DNA from: Silene conica
Taxonomy: Eukaryota; Streptophyta; Magnoliopsida; Caryophyllales; Caryophyllaceae
NCBI GenBank assembly: GCA_029255685.2
Contig: CM055312.2
Location: forward strand, 5,480,649 to 5,544,648
Length of the DNA: 64,000 bases
Direction of reading: 5' to 3'
The notes under the pieces are model-generated. The model had not been told where the DNA came from, did no database searches, and saw nothing but the letters and a program-made list of their open reading frames with translations. Made by a program: the position numbers and the translations under genes. Shown here piece after piece: positions 1 to 10,631 of the stretch (the first letter of the stretch is position 1; the number at the start of each line of letters is the position of its first letter).

Positions 1-211
1 AACTTATCTAGCAAGCCAACCGTTATTGATAAACGTGGATCAACTGGTAATAATACAGAAGTATGCCCTTGTGATCCTTAAAGAGATTTAATAAGTCATT
101 GTACTTAATTTTCAAGGACACCAGCCCAACAATCTCCCACTTGTCCGTACAAGGGTATGTGCAATGATGTTATCACACTACATGTGGAGGACACAAGCTC
201 CAACACCCGGC
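1..211 (-). mobile_element. Ty1/copia PPT and LTR-start fragment, minus strand
   Basis: Read on the minus strand this shows a purine-rich tract (GGACAAGTGGGAGAT) followed by an LTR-like start beginning TTGGGCTGGTGTCC, and it leaves the window at base 1. The same arrangement occurs on the plus strand at 1940-1975 and at 46755-46790, so it is a piece of a related copia element lying in opposite orientation. A second LTR-start-like stretch (GTTGGAGCTTGTGTCCTCC on the minus strand) sits at 190-215, so the fragment is rearranged. Borders are uncertain. Confidence 0.4.
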
Positions 212-598
212 GCCCCAACAACCACCATAAGATGTGAATTGTTTACATCTTAAAAATCATTCCAACCCTATGCAAAGTTTTCTAGTGTGAGAAAACTCAA
301 AATAAATCCTCTCCAATATTATAAGATAATAATCATAATACTATAATTGTTGTAGTATTAATTTGTAGTTATTATAATAAGAGATTAGAATATTGTTTTA
401 AGGAAACCGATTATAACACCTAGCTCGTGTGACATTCGGTTATTAAGGCTAGTCTTGGGTGCATCACAAAGGAGGTAGTCTACTTTGATTACTCGGTTTG
501 GAGGATCATCCTTGCATGTTTTTCGTCGGATTGTAAGAACTCGACACTTTAATTCCACATTTTAATATTGCATGCATAAGATATAAAGTCTAATTAAA
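212..598 (+). mobile_element. 3' part of a degraded Ty1/copia LTR
   Basis: This stretch resembles the last third of the copia LTR at 37540-37880: a 'ccta..gcaaa' start, an AT-rich middle, then 'cctagctcg', 'ggaggatc.tcctt', and a 'gcatgcataaga' end. It runs straight into the RNase H remnant with no gag or most of pol between, so a large internal deletion is inferred. No clean LTR terminus or TSD was found. Confidence 0.4.
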
Positions 599-952
599 AT
601 GTTAATTAATGACATGAACCCACACTATGCCGCTTCGGAAGCTGCAAAGGAAGCTGTATGGATGCGTCAGTTCTTACAAGGATTAACTGTAGTTCCTAGT
701 TCGAATGACCCAATCACCATCTATTGCGACAATAGAGATGTCATCTTCCAGGCTAAGGAGCCTAAGTCTAACAACAAATCTAGACATGTACTGTGAAAAG
801 CTCACATGATACGAGACTACGTGGAGCAAAATGTGATATTGATAGACAATATTGCGACAGATGACAACAGCGCATGTCCTCTCATGAAGCCATTAAGATA
901 TGATAAGCATAAAGGACACATTATTTCAATGGGAATTAAACGTGTTCCTTAA
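599..952 (+). pseudogene. Ty1/copia RNase H remnant (end of pol)
   Basis: The translated frame contains ASEAAKEAVWMRQFL, then IYCDNRDVIFQAKEPKS and, after an in-frame TGA at 794-796, IRDYVEQN..., PLMKPL and HIISMGIKRVP before a TAA at 950-952. These are the usual C-terminal RNase H landmarks of plant Ty1/copia Pol (AASEA.KEA.WM, YCDN..A, KH.R..HM.RD, ADP.TKPL). Catalytic residues are only partly kept and the rest of pol is missing. The copia class is secure; the lineage is not. Confidence 0.8.
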
Positions 953-987
953 TTGTATTAGTACCTTTATGGATTGGATATTATATC

Positions 988-1192
988 TGTAACACCCCAA
1001 GAGTATGAGAGGAAAGTTGTCCCACATCGATAGAATGTAGGCTTGTGATATGTTTATAATAACTTCCACCCACCACTTAGTAACAAGGCCTTGTGCTTTT
1101 GAGCTTAAGTGAGGACAAATAACGGGCCCAAAAATGCACAGTCATCTTATTGAGTTTGTGTTACGACGACGGTGGCGGGTCGGGTTGTTACA
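988..1192 (+). mobile_element. Solo LTR of a TRIM element
   Basis: A 205-bp sequence starting TGTAACACCCC and ending TTGTTACA is flanked on both sides by ATATC (983-987 and 1193-1197), a perfect 5-bp target site duplication. It is the same LTR, in the other orientation, as the two LTRs of the complete TRIM at 3632-4185. It interrupts the tail of the degraded copia element. Confidence 0.85.
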
Positions 1193-1197
1193 ATATC

Positions 1198-1955
1198 TGT
1201 TTCATATACTATTTATAACACCAGCCATCGATTTTCTTTTTATATTTTGTTTTTTTATGTGGATTGTACAGACAACATTGAACACCACAAAGTGAACTGA
1301 ATTACATTATATTTATTTTGGTCCGTAATCGCCTATATGAGCTGATAACTCTGGCAATTATTTTGTGACGTCGAGTGATGGTGGGTTCAATAAACCATAA
1401 GTCAAACCGTTGACTGATCGATCACAGATACGAGATTATAAGGATAGCTCGTAGGACCTTACGTGACGACGCAATGAAGTCCTAAATGTTACTGAACATT
1501 CGGTACCAGTTCGTGGATAGGACGTCCATAATGTTCCTAAAGTCGATTCTTTTGACCATTGACTGTTTCTTGAGATAAAGGGCAGTTTTGGGTGACTTTG
1601 ATTTCTTTCTCACTAGTCGACCGTAACTGGGGCTAAGCAGATTTTTTTGGGTCATTTCATACTGCGCTTACATCTGCAAGATTCGAGTTGAGGAAAATAT
1701 CCACCCCTTATCAGGTTTTAATATTTCTCAGGGCCACTCGAGGAGTTGTAACTGAAATGCATGACCATGCTCGAATAATGATTCGCTATCAGTTGAGTTA
1801 CTCTCTAGTCGGGAAAACCACTCTTGATACAGATCGCTTGTAAAATACGACCTTTGTGAGTACGGATTCTCAAATTGTTTTATATTGAGTGGGAGAAATT
1901 TAATTGGATATGAGAATCGGTTATCGCACACACACTTGTACGGACAAGTGGAGAT
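1198..1955 (+). mobile_element. Copia post-pol region ending in a polypurine tract
   Basis: This non-coding stretch follows the RNase H remnant. It shares phrases with 46080-46772, the matching region of the later copia element: 'gtgaactg.att', 'ctcagggccactcgagg', 'gggaaaaccactc', 'tattgagtgggaga' and 'cacttgt..ggacaagtgg'. The purine-rich tract at about 1944-1954 should be the PPT that primes plus-strand synthesis. The conservation shows that both elements belong to one copia group with a long 3' untranslated region. Confidence 0.55.
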
Positions 1956-2990
1956 TATTGGAGCTAGTGTCCTCCACAGTCAGTACGACAACACGAATAA
2001 ATGTCTTAAAGGATCACAGGGTATATACTTTATATTTTAGCCAGTTGATTCATGTTTATCAATAACGATTGGCTTGCTAGAAAGTTTGACGTTATTGTCA
2101 TACAGATGGCGGTAATCTACTGGTCCCTAAGACCCACACCTAAAGGATGTAATCTGAGAGATTTGATTAGATGAAAATGTAATCATATTGATACCTTATA
2201 CGACTAATCGGTTAGTCAATGTAATGATGATAAAATTATTTAATACTGATTAAATAATATTAGCTGAGATGAATTAAAATGTTAATTCATAATTAAATAT
2301 AAAATGTTATATTTAATTAGTGTATGTAATGAAATTATTTAATAAAGATTAAATGATTCAGTTAAATATAAACGGTAATATTTAATTGTTAAATTATAAA
2401 AATACGATGTTTATAAGATAGACATTACACATAAGAGAGTGTGACAACCGATTTTACAGATAAAAACTCGGTTGACATAAGGATCACACGACACATCAGT
2501 TCAGACGTGTGGATCAGTTGGTTGGGAGATGTTATGGAAGGACTCAAATACTGATTTGAGGAATTCTATCTGATGGTTATTAGGGAGGTTGTTAGTAGTG
2601 TGAACAGAAGAGTTGTATTCTGACAAAACTACTCTATATAATTTCCCCTATAATAGTACCACTCGGCTCATTAAACCGGGCACGAGTTCCCACAAAAAAA
2701 AACGCCTCTCTCTCTCTAGCTTTTATCTTTCACAAAATTAGAGGTAATTTTGCAGTTTCTAGCTCAAGAAGGGGGTTTCTTGGAACATCTTGGGTGCAAC
2801 GATTAGGAGGATATCTACTTTGATATCTGATCTTAGGCCTTTGCAAGGACTGAAGGTTAATTCTTGTTCCCAAATCTTTGTATCTCGTATTTCGTTTATG
2901 ACGATGAATCATAATTATAAATTCGTTATAATCCTACATATAAAGTATAGGGATATATACAGATATTTTCCCACATTCTTTTTGTGATAA
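1956..2990 (+). mobile_element. Probable 3' LTR of the degraded copia element
   Basis: It begins just after the PPT with a LTR-like start (TATTGGAGCTAGTGTCCTCC, compare TGTTGGAAATGTGTCCTC at 46773). It carries the internal phrase 'atcaataacgattggcttgctag', followed by 'acgttattgtcatac', also seen in the later copia LTR. A TATA-like 'ctctatataa' lies near 2632-2641. The right border is unclear: no CA end with a matching TSD could be placed, so 2990 is an estimate. Confidence 0.4.
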
Positions 2991-3631
2991 TTAATCTTAT
3001 TAGTACGTAAATAAACGCAAAGTAATATCATAATTATGATTAAAATAATCAGCACCCTCCTAAACCTAAATTCATGCATCCGTCCATGTCCAGTGTCCAC
3101 ATTCTATATCTATCTCATTTAATCGTAGACCCATCTTTATCATAATGCTTGTTAGAACACAATAAGATTGATGATGCCAAGTTACTCTTAATCATCTAAT
3201 GTTTTCCTCCAAGTGTTATTGAACTAGCAAGGGACATTAAGCTCATGGAAGATGATCAGGATGGATGTCTCAAGATGCAAGCAAGATACAAGACAACTCG
3301 AGTCTAGGATGAATGTTGTAAACGAGGTAATCAAACATATCCTCCTATTCATTAAAAAGTGCAAAACCTATGCAACAGTCCAGGGGACTGTTGCAGCTCT
3401 GGTTTCTGGTACCATCATACGGAGATATTTTCAAAAAGGAATTTGCACATGTTTTAAAATTGTTTTCAAAACATCGGCACTCATACCCAAACAAAAGGGT
3501 CTCAATTTTTGTAAAAGGTGGAAACTTGTTTTTTTTTCTTCTTTTAGGTTAGTGAGTTTCTCTATAAGATAAAGAAGAGAGCACTCATACCCAAATTGGA
3601 GCAACATTGAGCCTCTCAAAAACTGACCATT

Positions 3632-4185
3632 TGTAACAACCCGACCCACCACGGTCGTAACACACCCCCAATAAGATGGGAGGTAAGCCTTTGGGCCCAT
3701 TATTTGTCCTCACTTAAGCCCAAAAGCACAAGGCCTTGTTACTAAGTGGTGGGTGGAAGCTATTATAAACATATCACAAGCCTCACATTCTACCGATGTG
3801 GAACAACTCTCCTCTCATACTCTTGGGGTGTTACAAACTCCCCCATTTAAAGAACACAACGTCCTCGTTGTGCCTCAGCCTTGACCACAACCAGGGCCAG
3901 AATCCTCCCCGCTAGGTGTGTGACCCGGGTACTCCCGACCACAGGTTCACCACACGGTCGCAGGGTCGCTCTGATACCATTTGTAACAACCCGACACACC
4001 ACGGTCGTAACACACCCCCAATAAGATGGGAGGTAAGCCTTTGGGCCCATTATTTGTCCTCAGTTAAGCCCAAAAGCACAAGGCCTTGTTACTAAGTGGT
4101 GGGTGGAAGCTATTATAAACATATCACAAGCCTCACATTCTACCGATGTGGGACAACTCTCCTCTCATACTCTTGGGGTGTTACA
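3632..4185 (-). mobile_element. Complete TRIM (terminal-repeat retrotransposon in miniature)
   Basis: Two direct repeats of 204 bp (3632-3835 and 3982-4185) begin TGTAACAACCC and end GGTGTTACA, separated by only 146 bp. Read on the minus strand, the first LTR is followed by AATGGTATCAGAGC (3968-3981), the tRNA-iMet primer site, and the second is preceded by a purine tract (3836-3846). Flanks are CCATT and CCAAT, a TSD with one mismatch. There is no coding capacity, so enzymes must come in trans. The two LTRs differ at only a few places, so insertion is fairly recent. Confidence 0.85.
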
Positions 4186-4285
4186 CCAATCATTTTCCTC
4201 AGTTTGACAAACAAACACACTTATTTGATGCAAACACATTGGACAAAGCATGTGTCTGGGGTTCAACACTCACATGACCTTCGGC

Positions 4286-4293
4286 TATATAAA
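4286..4293 (+). promoter_or_regulatory. TATA box of the SIRE-type LTR
   Basis: TATATAAA in the context 'cggctatataaaggg' sits in the second half of the solo LTR, at the expected place for the U3/R boundary. It could still initiate transcription into 4320 onward; no downstream gene is seen. Confidence 0.5.
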
Positions 4294-5001
4294 GGGACCT
4301 TTGGGTTCATTTATTAGTAAGACTCCTTGAGCATTCATTGTAAAACTTTGCAAAATCTGTTTAAGTATTTAAAAGCTTTATTCTTCAAAGTCTTTTGCAA
4401 AAGTTTTTCTGTTTTTAAGAGTCTTCAAACTGTTTTCGAAAAGGCAACTATCTCTAAGTACTAGTTAGCACTCCTAATGACTATGAATATGTTTGATGAA
4501 TCTCGTGTTTAGATCTTAAATGAAATCTCCATGTTCTTAAGTGAACCTTTGACATCGTGATCCTGTAAACTAAGAGATAGAACATCAAAACTCTTAGAGC
4601 AGAGTAGCTTTAAGTTTGAGTCAAGTCTTACGAGCGGAGTAGCTCTGAGAAAATGCAACCGGAGTAGGTTTGGGAGTTATTTTCATTGTAAGGGGTTTAG
4701 TAAGTTTTAGTAACTATCTAAACAATAAAATAACGGTTGGACGTAGACTCCGGAGTAGGAGCTGAACCAAAATTTTAACATTGTTTGTTTATGCATTTAC
4801 TTATTTCTTTACTTACTTCTTGTTCATTTTTTAGCGCTCGTAAAGAACAGGTCTGTGCAACAGTTCCATATACTGTTGCTTAGACTCTTTTCTTCGCTTC
4901 CAAACTCTCAAACACTTAAGCTAATCAGAAATTTTAAAAGGTCACATAATTTACCCCCCTCCCCCTCTTAGATGCTTAATCGTTCTTATGTCTTCAATGC
5001 C

Positions 5002-6122
5002 CAAATTCATTATATATATTCATCTTCAACATCTTACACTTTGTTGTAATTTTTTTGCTTCACCTTCATAAAACAAAAAAATAAGGATAAATTAGTGTTT
5101 AATTTTTTGCCTCAACGTCAATATGTCACCATAAATTTGTAATTTATTTTAATTTGATTATTTCAGATGTTAAATACAGAGTATCATATATTATCATCAT
5201 ACAAAATTATCATCATCATATCCTTCTCTAATACAATAGCTAAATAAGTTGACGTATCATCTTAACTTACAAGCACAATCCTACATGGCGATTAATGAGA
5301 AGTCCACAATATACAACTAAAAAATAAAATAAAACAATAAGATATTCATTATAAACATAATGCTAAATTAATGGGTGGGATATGAATGTACATGAAATAT
5401 TCCATAAATATCAATAACTAATTCGAGAAATATGACAATTATCTTTTTCATTTTATATATCTTTATAACAATTAACTCTAAAATGATATGCGAAATTTCC
5501 TCCAAAACATATAGCACAATTAGTTCTTACTATCTCCAGACCAGACTACAAGAATCATTATAAAATTCCCAAGCAACCCCAATCATCTCCATTGTTCACA
5601 ATTCACAAAAACGTATTTTCCATATTATTTAATATATCATGAGATAGCAGGATTTTTGAATTATCTTTTTTCATATTATAAAGATAGAGATAGAGGAGAG
5701 ATTTTCTGCCAATTTGTACAATCATCTTCTTTTTTCAATCGTAAATGTTTGTTTATTTACGAATGTCTGTTAGTGATATTTTTTTGTTATTTGCTATTGT
5801 ACTTTTTTTTCCTTATTTGAGTAGTTATTCTTTTTTACGTATTAGTTATGGGTAATACAATATTGTTAATTAATGTAGTATTATATTACTCGATAAATTT
5901 TATCATATTGTTTTTCGTTCTATATTTCCGTGTATGTAATCTCACAGTAAATGAAATGTAATATAAGTTTTTAAGTCAACTTTCATATTTATTTTTTATC
6001 TTGTTTTATTATTATAAACGAGCTTCAAATTAAAATCTGACAGTTAAGCTAGAACTTTAGTATAGATAAGTATAAGAGTTGAATATATAATTTTTTATAT
6101 TGATCTTAAATCAACCATCTTA
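5002..6122. other. AT-rich intergenic DNA, no gene seen
   Basis: About 1.1 kb of AT-rich sequence with no coding signal, no clear terminal repeats and no RNA gene that I can recognise. It is bounded by the SIRE-type solo LTR on the left and the Helitron-like repeat on the right. Confidence 0.6.
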
Positions 6123-7110
6123 TCTATATAAGTGCAAGATCATTTAGAAGGTTCTGTTGAACCACGTCATCAACCCAATTTTTTTTTTTTAATTTATCAT
6201 GGTGGGACCCGCAAAGTTGTATAATGATTTTAATCGAAATAACTGTCTGAATAGTTTTACAATTATTACGTAACACTTTTGATATAAGTTTGTAAACATG
6301 AATTTCTACGAAAATTGTTAATAACATGAACTTAAATATTATATAAGAAAATATAATAATTTTGAACGTCGTCTGTGTAGAACTATTACATAACACTTTA
6401 TACACAATACATAATTACAATAAACAATAATAATTAACAATTTACAGCAATCGAAAAAAAACTGTAGCGACTACTAAATTAAGAAACAATAAAAATGTTA
6501 CTATATAATTGCAAGATTATTTAGAAGGCTCTGGTTGGATCACGTCATCCCAATTTTTTTAATTCATCACGGTGAGTGTAAAACCCCTCGCGAAAGCGGA
6601 GTTATAAACATACAAAAGTACCAAAATTGCAGCGGAATTAAAACTTTTTAAAGAAAACAACATGCGAGAAGTCTTAAACTGAAACAGAAACTGAAACTAA
6701 AATAAAACCAAAATAGATAAGTAACAGTTCTAAGTTTCAAAACCAATATGTACATCAGCCTGGGATGAAACATCCCTACAGGCACCAAAACGAAAGTAAC
6801 ACAAGTCTAAGAGTCTAGCTATGCGATATAAGGTAAGTCATATGATGACAGAAGGATCATCACTCGCTAGCTCTCGTGAACCCATCTCCAACCAGCATGT
6901 ACCTACATACATGAAAACATGTACGCCACAATCAGTGGGGAGTGACTAGAGTTCTCCTAGCCACCTCTTGTGACAACACGTAACATATAAAACAATACAG
7001 AATACTCCAACATATAACAACATGTGAAGCATAAACATCTCATCATCTGATCTCTTACTAACATGCGATTACAATGCACGGCTCTCAACCAACTTCATAA
7101 ACAAATAGGA

Positions 7111-7155
7111 AGGAGAGCCGGTTTCCCTACTGATTACCCAGTCGGGGGGTCTTTC
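7111..7155 (-). repeat. G/C-rich bracket motif, first copy
   Basis: The motif 'ggagagccggtttccct' then 'gattacccagtcggggggtc' can fold as an imperfect stem. A near copy stands on the other side of the hairpin array at 7977-8024. The same pair brackets the array in the solo LTR (42541-42588, 43541-43588) and in element B (52546-52590, 53674-53719). Its persistence while the array between them changes suggests function or structural constraint. Confidence 0.7.
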
Positions 7156-7296
7156 AATCCAATTATTTATGAAACCGAACTAAGAGTCGTCCAATGCCTT
7201 GGATGATTTAACCACAAACATATGAACATCAATAACCTATTATGCATATCTGACACTGTACCATCATCAAGGCAAGTAGATATGAAACAGCAAGTA

Positions 7297-7884
7297 CAAA
7301 GGTTCAGAGGCGACATCTTAACGCATAACCTATGTACTAAAACAATCAGCAAGTATAAGGTTCAGAGGCGACATCTTAACGCATAACCTATATACCAAGT
7401 TCACAATATCAAGCAAGGACTCAGAGGCGAAAACTCAACGCATGGACCGGCTATTACCGAACACTAGACTCAGAGGCGAAAACTCAACGCATGGACTAGC
7501 ATTCGATTCACTATCACAAGTAAGGAACTCAGAGGCGAAAACTCAACGCATGTTCCCCTACCACATCACAAGATACTAGACTCAGAGGCGAAAACTCAAC
7601 GCATGTTCTAGCACCAAACACCTGCACGCCGGGTAAGGTATGACAACCTGACTGCCCCGTCGTGCAGTTGCTCTACTCGTCAGACTCAGAGGCCAGCTTA
7701 AGGCATGTCCTGACGCGATCACACATACATGTCTGGACTCAGAGGCGAAAACTCAACGCATGTCCCAGACACGACAAACAGACATGTATGGAACTCAGAG
7801 GCGAAAACTCAACGCATGTTCCCATACACGACAAACAACTCACGTATTAAGTTCAGAGGCCAGCTTAAGGCATAACTTAATACG
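7297..7884 (-). repeat. Tandem hairpin array in the 3' LTR of element A
   Basis: About ten units share the core CAGAGGCGAAAACTCAACGC or variants (CAGAGGCGACATCTTAACGC, CAGAGGCCAGCTTAAGGC). The bases either side of each core pair with each other but differ between units: GTCTGGAC..GTCCcAGAC (about 7731-7770), GTATGGAAC..GTTCCcATAC (7787-7827), CTAGA..TTCTAG (7576-7611), CGTATTAAGTT..AACTTAATACG (7843-7884). Each unit can thus form a hairpin with a constant loop and a unit-specific stem. Function is unknown. Confidence 0.8.
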
Positions 7885-7976
7885 CATCAAAACAATATCA
7901 TCCAAGTCTATGAACTACTCTATAGTTCTATCTTTAACCTCTAATCAACACCTAATTGACCCCGAGAACTAAGATG

Positions 7977-8024
7977 AGGGAGAGCCGGTTTCCCTTTCGG
8001 TTGCCCGACCGGGGGGTCTCTATC
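7977..8024 (-). repeat. G/C-rich bracket motif, second copy
   Basis: 'agggagagccggtttccc' followed by 'ggttgcccgaccggggggtc' mirrors the motif at 7111-7155 and closes the hairpin array. This copy is the better conserved of the two across the three LTR types in the window. Confidence 0.7.
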
Positions 8025-8175
8025 CTCATTCCATTCCCGAGCCCAATATAATGTTGCCCATCCTCCCGGGACCTCAAATACATGTCAAGGGTACACAAAA
8101 CGAGTTTCAATCAAAACCGATTAACCATTTGAAAGTTACGATCAAACTTCAAAACTCAAAACAGCCTACAGGGGT

Positions 8176-8562
8176 CCCCCGACGGTCGGCAGGCAGCCGG
8201 TCGGCCGGCTGGTGACCTCCTCAGCCTTTCTTTCTTTTTCTGAACAACACACACGGACTCCCAGCCGGTCGGCAGGCAGCCGGTCGGCCGGCTGGGAACC
8301 CTATTCCTAGCCTTCACCAACTTCGTAACCATCCCCACATGCACTCCCAGCCGGCTGGCAGGCGGCCGGTCTGCCGGCTGGGCTTCCCTTTCTACTTAGG
8401 TTTTTCGCCAAAATATAACACACAAGAGACTACCAGCCGGTCGGCAGGCAGCCGGTCGGCCGGCTGGCAGTCCTAAGCCAAAATCTCAAAACTCTTAAAA
8501 ACACGAAACAACACTCCCAGCCGGTCGACCGGCGGCCGGTCGGTCGACCGGCTCAGAGAGCC
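8176..8562 (-). repeat. Array of five G/C-rich palindromes in the 3' LTR of element A
   Basis: Five modules of about 35 bp are built from CCAGCCGGTCGGCAGGCAGC and CCGGTCGGCCGGCTGG, separated by 40-65 bp of ordinary AT-rich sequence. Each folds on itself (CCAGCCGG..CCGGCTGG). The last module uses GGTCGACC instead. Element B lacks this block; the solo LTR at 42004 has four related modules. The G/C content stands out sharply from the surroundings. Confidence 0.75.
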
Positions 8563-9509
8563 TGATACGAAAATTGCCATTTTCAGCCTTTTCAATAATC
8601 TCTTAAATCGACACTCAAACTTCAAAATAGCTACCATTGATGTTTACACAACATTAAGGATCATCCAATAGTACTAATTATCAGCAAACAAAACCAACAA
8701 CAATCCTCAAACGATTAATTTCATGTATCCGTCTTAACATATGAAAAACTGAAATTATACTTATGAACACATAACCTTATTTCCAAGCATGAATTCTTCA
8801 CATAAGCATAAACCTAAGCATGTTTCTAAGTCTAGTAAACATAAAACTTAAATAAAATCAGAAACAAACATGAGAATCCATCAAACATGCTAATATTCAC
8901 ATTAAGGCCGAGTTTCTCATTATCGTCACCTCTCAAGCTAATCCGGCTAAAGATCTTCCTCGAGTATGAAGCTATCAATGTCCGGGTTGTCAAATCCTTT
9001 GCCTGAAAACACAGAAAACCGGTTTAAGAACACAAAAACGGAATTGTACAAAACAGGCCAGATTTTCGAAATGGGGAAATGAGAAACCGAAGTGATAGAT
9101 GACTTGGAAATTGAACGAGGATTCCGAAAATGATATTTTTACCTTGAATTGATCGATGGATGATGAAGAAAAGATCAAAATAAGAAGATGTTTATGGAGG
9201 TTTTGTAGAAATGTTGTTTACAGTGAAAGGAGTTGTGAGGAAGATGAATTATGACAACTTAAGGGTTTTTAGGGGTTTATGTAGTTGTCCTTTCCGTATT
9301 ATGAAACGGGTTAGGAAAATAGAACAGGTATTCGTTTTACGAGTTTAAGCCTTACCAAGTTTGTATTCGTCTTAAGGACTTGAGGTTCTTAAGACGGATC
9401 TTACTTATTAAATTAAAATCTTCCGAGATAAATTACTAAATTATTATTTTATTACTTAAAATAATTTAAAACGCTTAAATTGGGTTTTACGAAAATACGG
9501 GATGTTACA

Positions 9510-9528
9510 ATCACCCCAACTTCAAAAA
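9510..9528 (-). promoter_or_regulatory. Polypurine tract of element A
   Basis: On the minus strand the sequence just before the 3' LTR reads TTTTTGAAGTTGGGGTGAT. Element B has the same tract at 56078-56095. It should prime plus-strand DNA synthesis. Confidence 0.75.
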
Positions 9529-9574
9529 GTTTCTTCCTCGAAACTCGAACGGATATAAATCTATATACTATACC

Positions 9575-10613
9575 TCAATCGAAAAGAGAAGGATGCGCGA
9601 TACGCATCGATGCCTCAGTCTCCCATGTCTGCTCCTCAACATCACCGCAACGCCAAAGGATCTTCACTAGCGGCACCACCTTGCTCCTAAGCTTCCTCTC
9701 CTGACGGTCTAGGATCTTCACAGGACGCTCCTCGAAAGCAAGACTCGGCTCCAAGTTTTCGATCTCTCTAGGTAGAACATGACTCGGGTCACTAATGTAT
9801 CTGCGGAGCTGGGAAACATGAAAAACACTATGAACCTTGCCCAAACTAGGAGGCAAGTCCAAACGGTAAGCAGCAGCACCAATCCTCTTCACGATCTCAA
9901 AAGGTCCGATATACTTAGGGCTCAACTTGCCCTTAACTCCAAACCTCTTAACACCCTTTATTGGCGAAACTCTCAAGAAGACTCTATCACCCACCTCAAA
10001 CTCTAAGGGTCTACGGCGAACATCAGCATAGGATTTCTGCCGGTCCTGTGCGGCCTTCATCCTACCTCTGATAAGCTGAACCTGATCAACAGTAACAGCT
10101 AACTGGTCCGGTCCTAGGTCACGAACGTCACTAGCCTGGTCCCAACAAATCGGACTACGGCACTTCCTACCATATAGAGCCTCGTACGGAGCCATACCAA
10201 TGGAAGCATGATAAATGTTGTTGTAAGAAAACTCTACCAACGGCAAACACTGCTCCCAAACTCTGAAAATCAAGGGCACAAGCGCGGAGGAAATCCTCTA
10301 GTGTCTGAATGGTCCTCTCGGATTGCCCATCGGTCGCGGCATGAAATGCGGTGCTCATCAACAAACGGCTACCCATAGCCTCCTGCAAAGCCTTCCAGAA
10401 CCCGGAACAAAATCTCGGATCTCGATCTGAAACGATCTCTCTCGGCACGCCATGATATCGGACTATCTCAGCAATATAAGCCCTGGCTAAACGATCCATA
10501 TCCCATGTCTCTCTGATCGGCACGAATCTGGCACACTTAGTTAGACGATCAACAATAACCCAAATCGCATCTTTGCCTCCCACAGTCTTAGGCAAAGCCG
10601 TCACAAAATCCAT
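9575..10613 (-). pseudogene. Tekay integrase core and C-terminal chromodomain-like tail (frameshifted)
   Basis: From MDFVTALPKTVGG the frame shows the integrase catalytic region: D in VIVDRLTKCARF, D in IVSDRDPRFCSGFWK and E in AATDGQSERTIQTLE, i.e. the DD35E triad. Near 10260-10270 the frame shifts: one frame ends in ...ACALDFQ and the other resumes at VWEQCLPLVEFSYNN, where the family reads continuously. The tail then has YEALYGRKCRSPICW, FHVSQLRRY, and ERPVKILDRQERKLRSK...VKILWR...EQTWETE, the C-terminal chromodomain-like module typical of Tekay. It ends at a TGA at 9575-9577. Confidence 0.85.
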
Positions 10614-10631
10614 AGATATGCATTCCCACTT

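Larger units (their letters stand above)
3150..4996 (+). mobile_element. Solo LTR of a SIRE-type Ty1/copia element (with TRIM inside)
   Basis: It starts TGTTAGAACACAATAAGATT and ends ...ATGTCTTCA, flanked by ATGCT (3145-3149) and ATGCC (4997-5001), a 5-bp duplication with one mismatch. Family signs are the 'aacagtccaggggactgttg' inverted motif near 3375, a TATA box, the 'ggacgtagactccggagtagg' phrase and the C-rich 'acccccctccccctctta' just before the end. Without the TRIM it is about 1.29 kb. No gag or pol accompanies it, so it is probably a recombined solo LTR. Confidence 0.65.
6577..9509 (-). repeat. 3' LTR of Tekay element A
   Basis: On the minus strand it begins TGTAACATCCCGTATTTTCG and ends CGCTTTCGCGAGGGGTTTTACA. 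Inside, in plus coordinates, lie a bracket motif (7111-7155), an array of hairpin repeats (7297-7884), a second bracket (7977-8024) and an array of G/C-rich palindromes (8176-8562). Short open frames inside it are by-products of these repeats. Confidence 0.93.

Noticed and set aside
3632-4185. Cassandra TRIM with 5S rRNA-like promoter
   Set aside because: The LTRs lack recognisable 5S rRNA sequence; it is a TRIM of another family.
7297-7884. CRISPR-like look of constant repeats with variable spacers
   Set aside because: Plant LTR context; the 'spacers' pair with each other around the repeat, and the whole array is duplicated in both LTRs.
8156-8344. 62-codon minus-strand frame with SPAGRPAACRPSG
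   Set aside because: Translation of the G/C-rich palindrome modules of the LTR; the same frame is duplicated in the second LTR.
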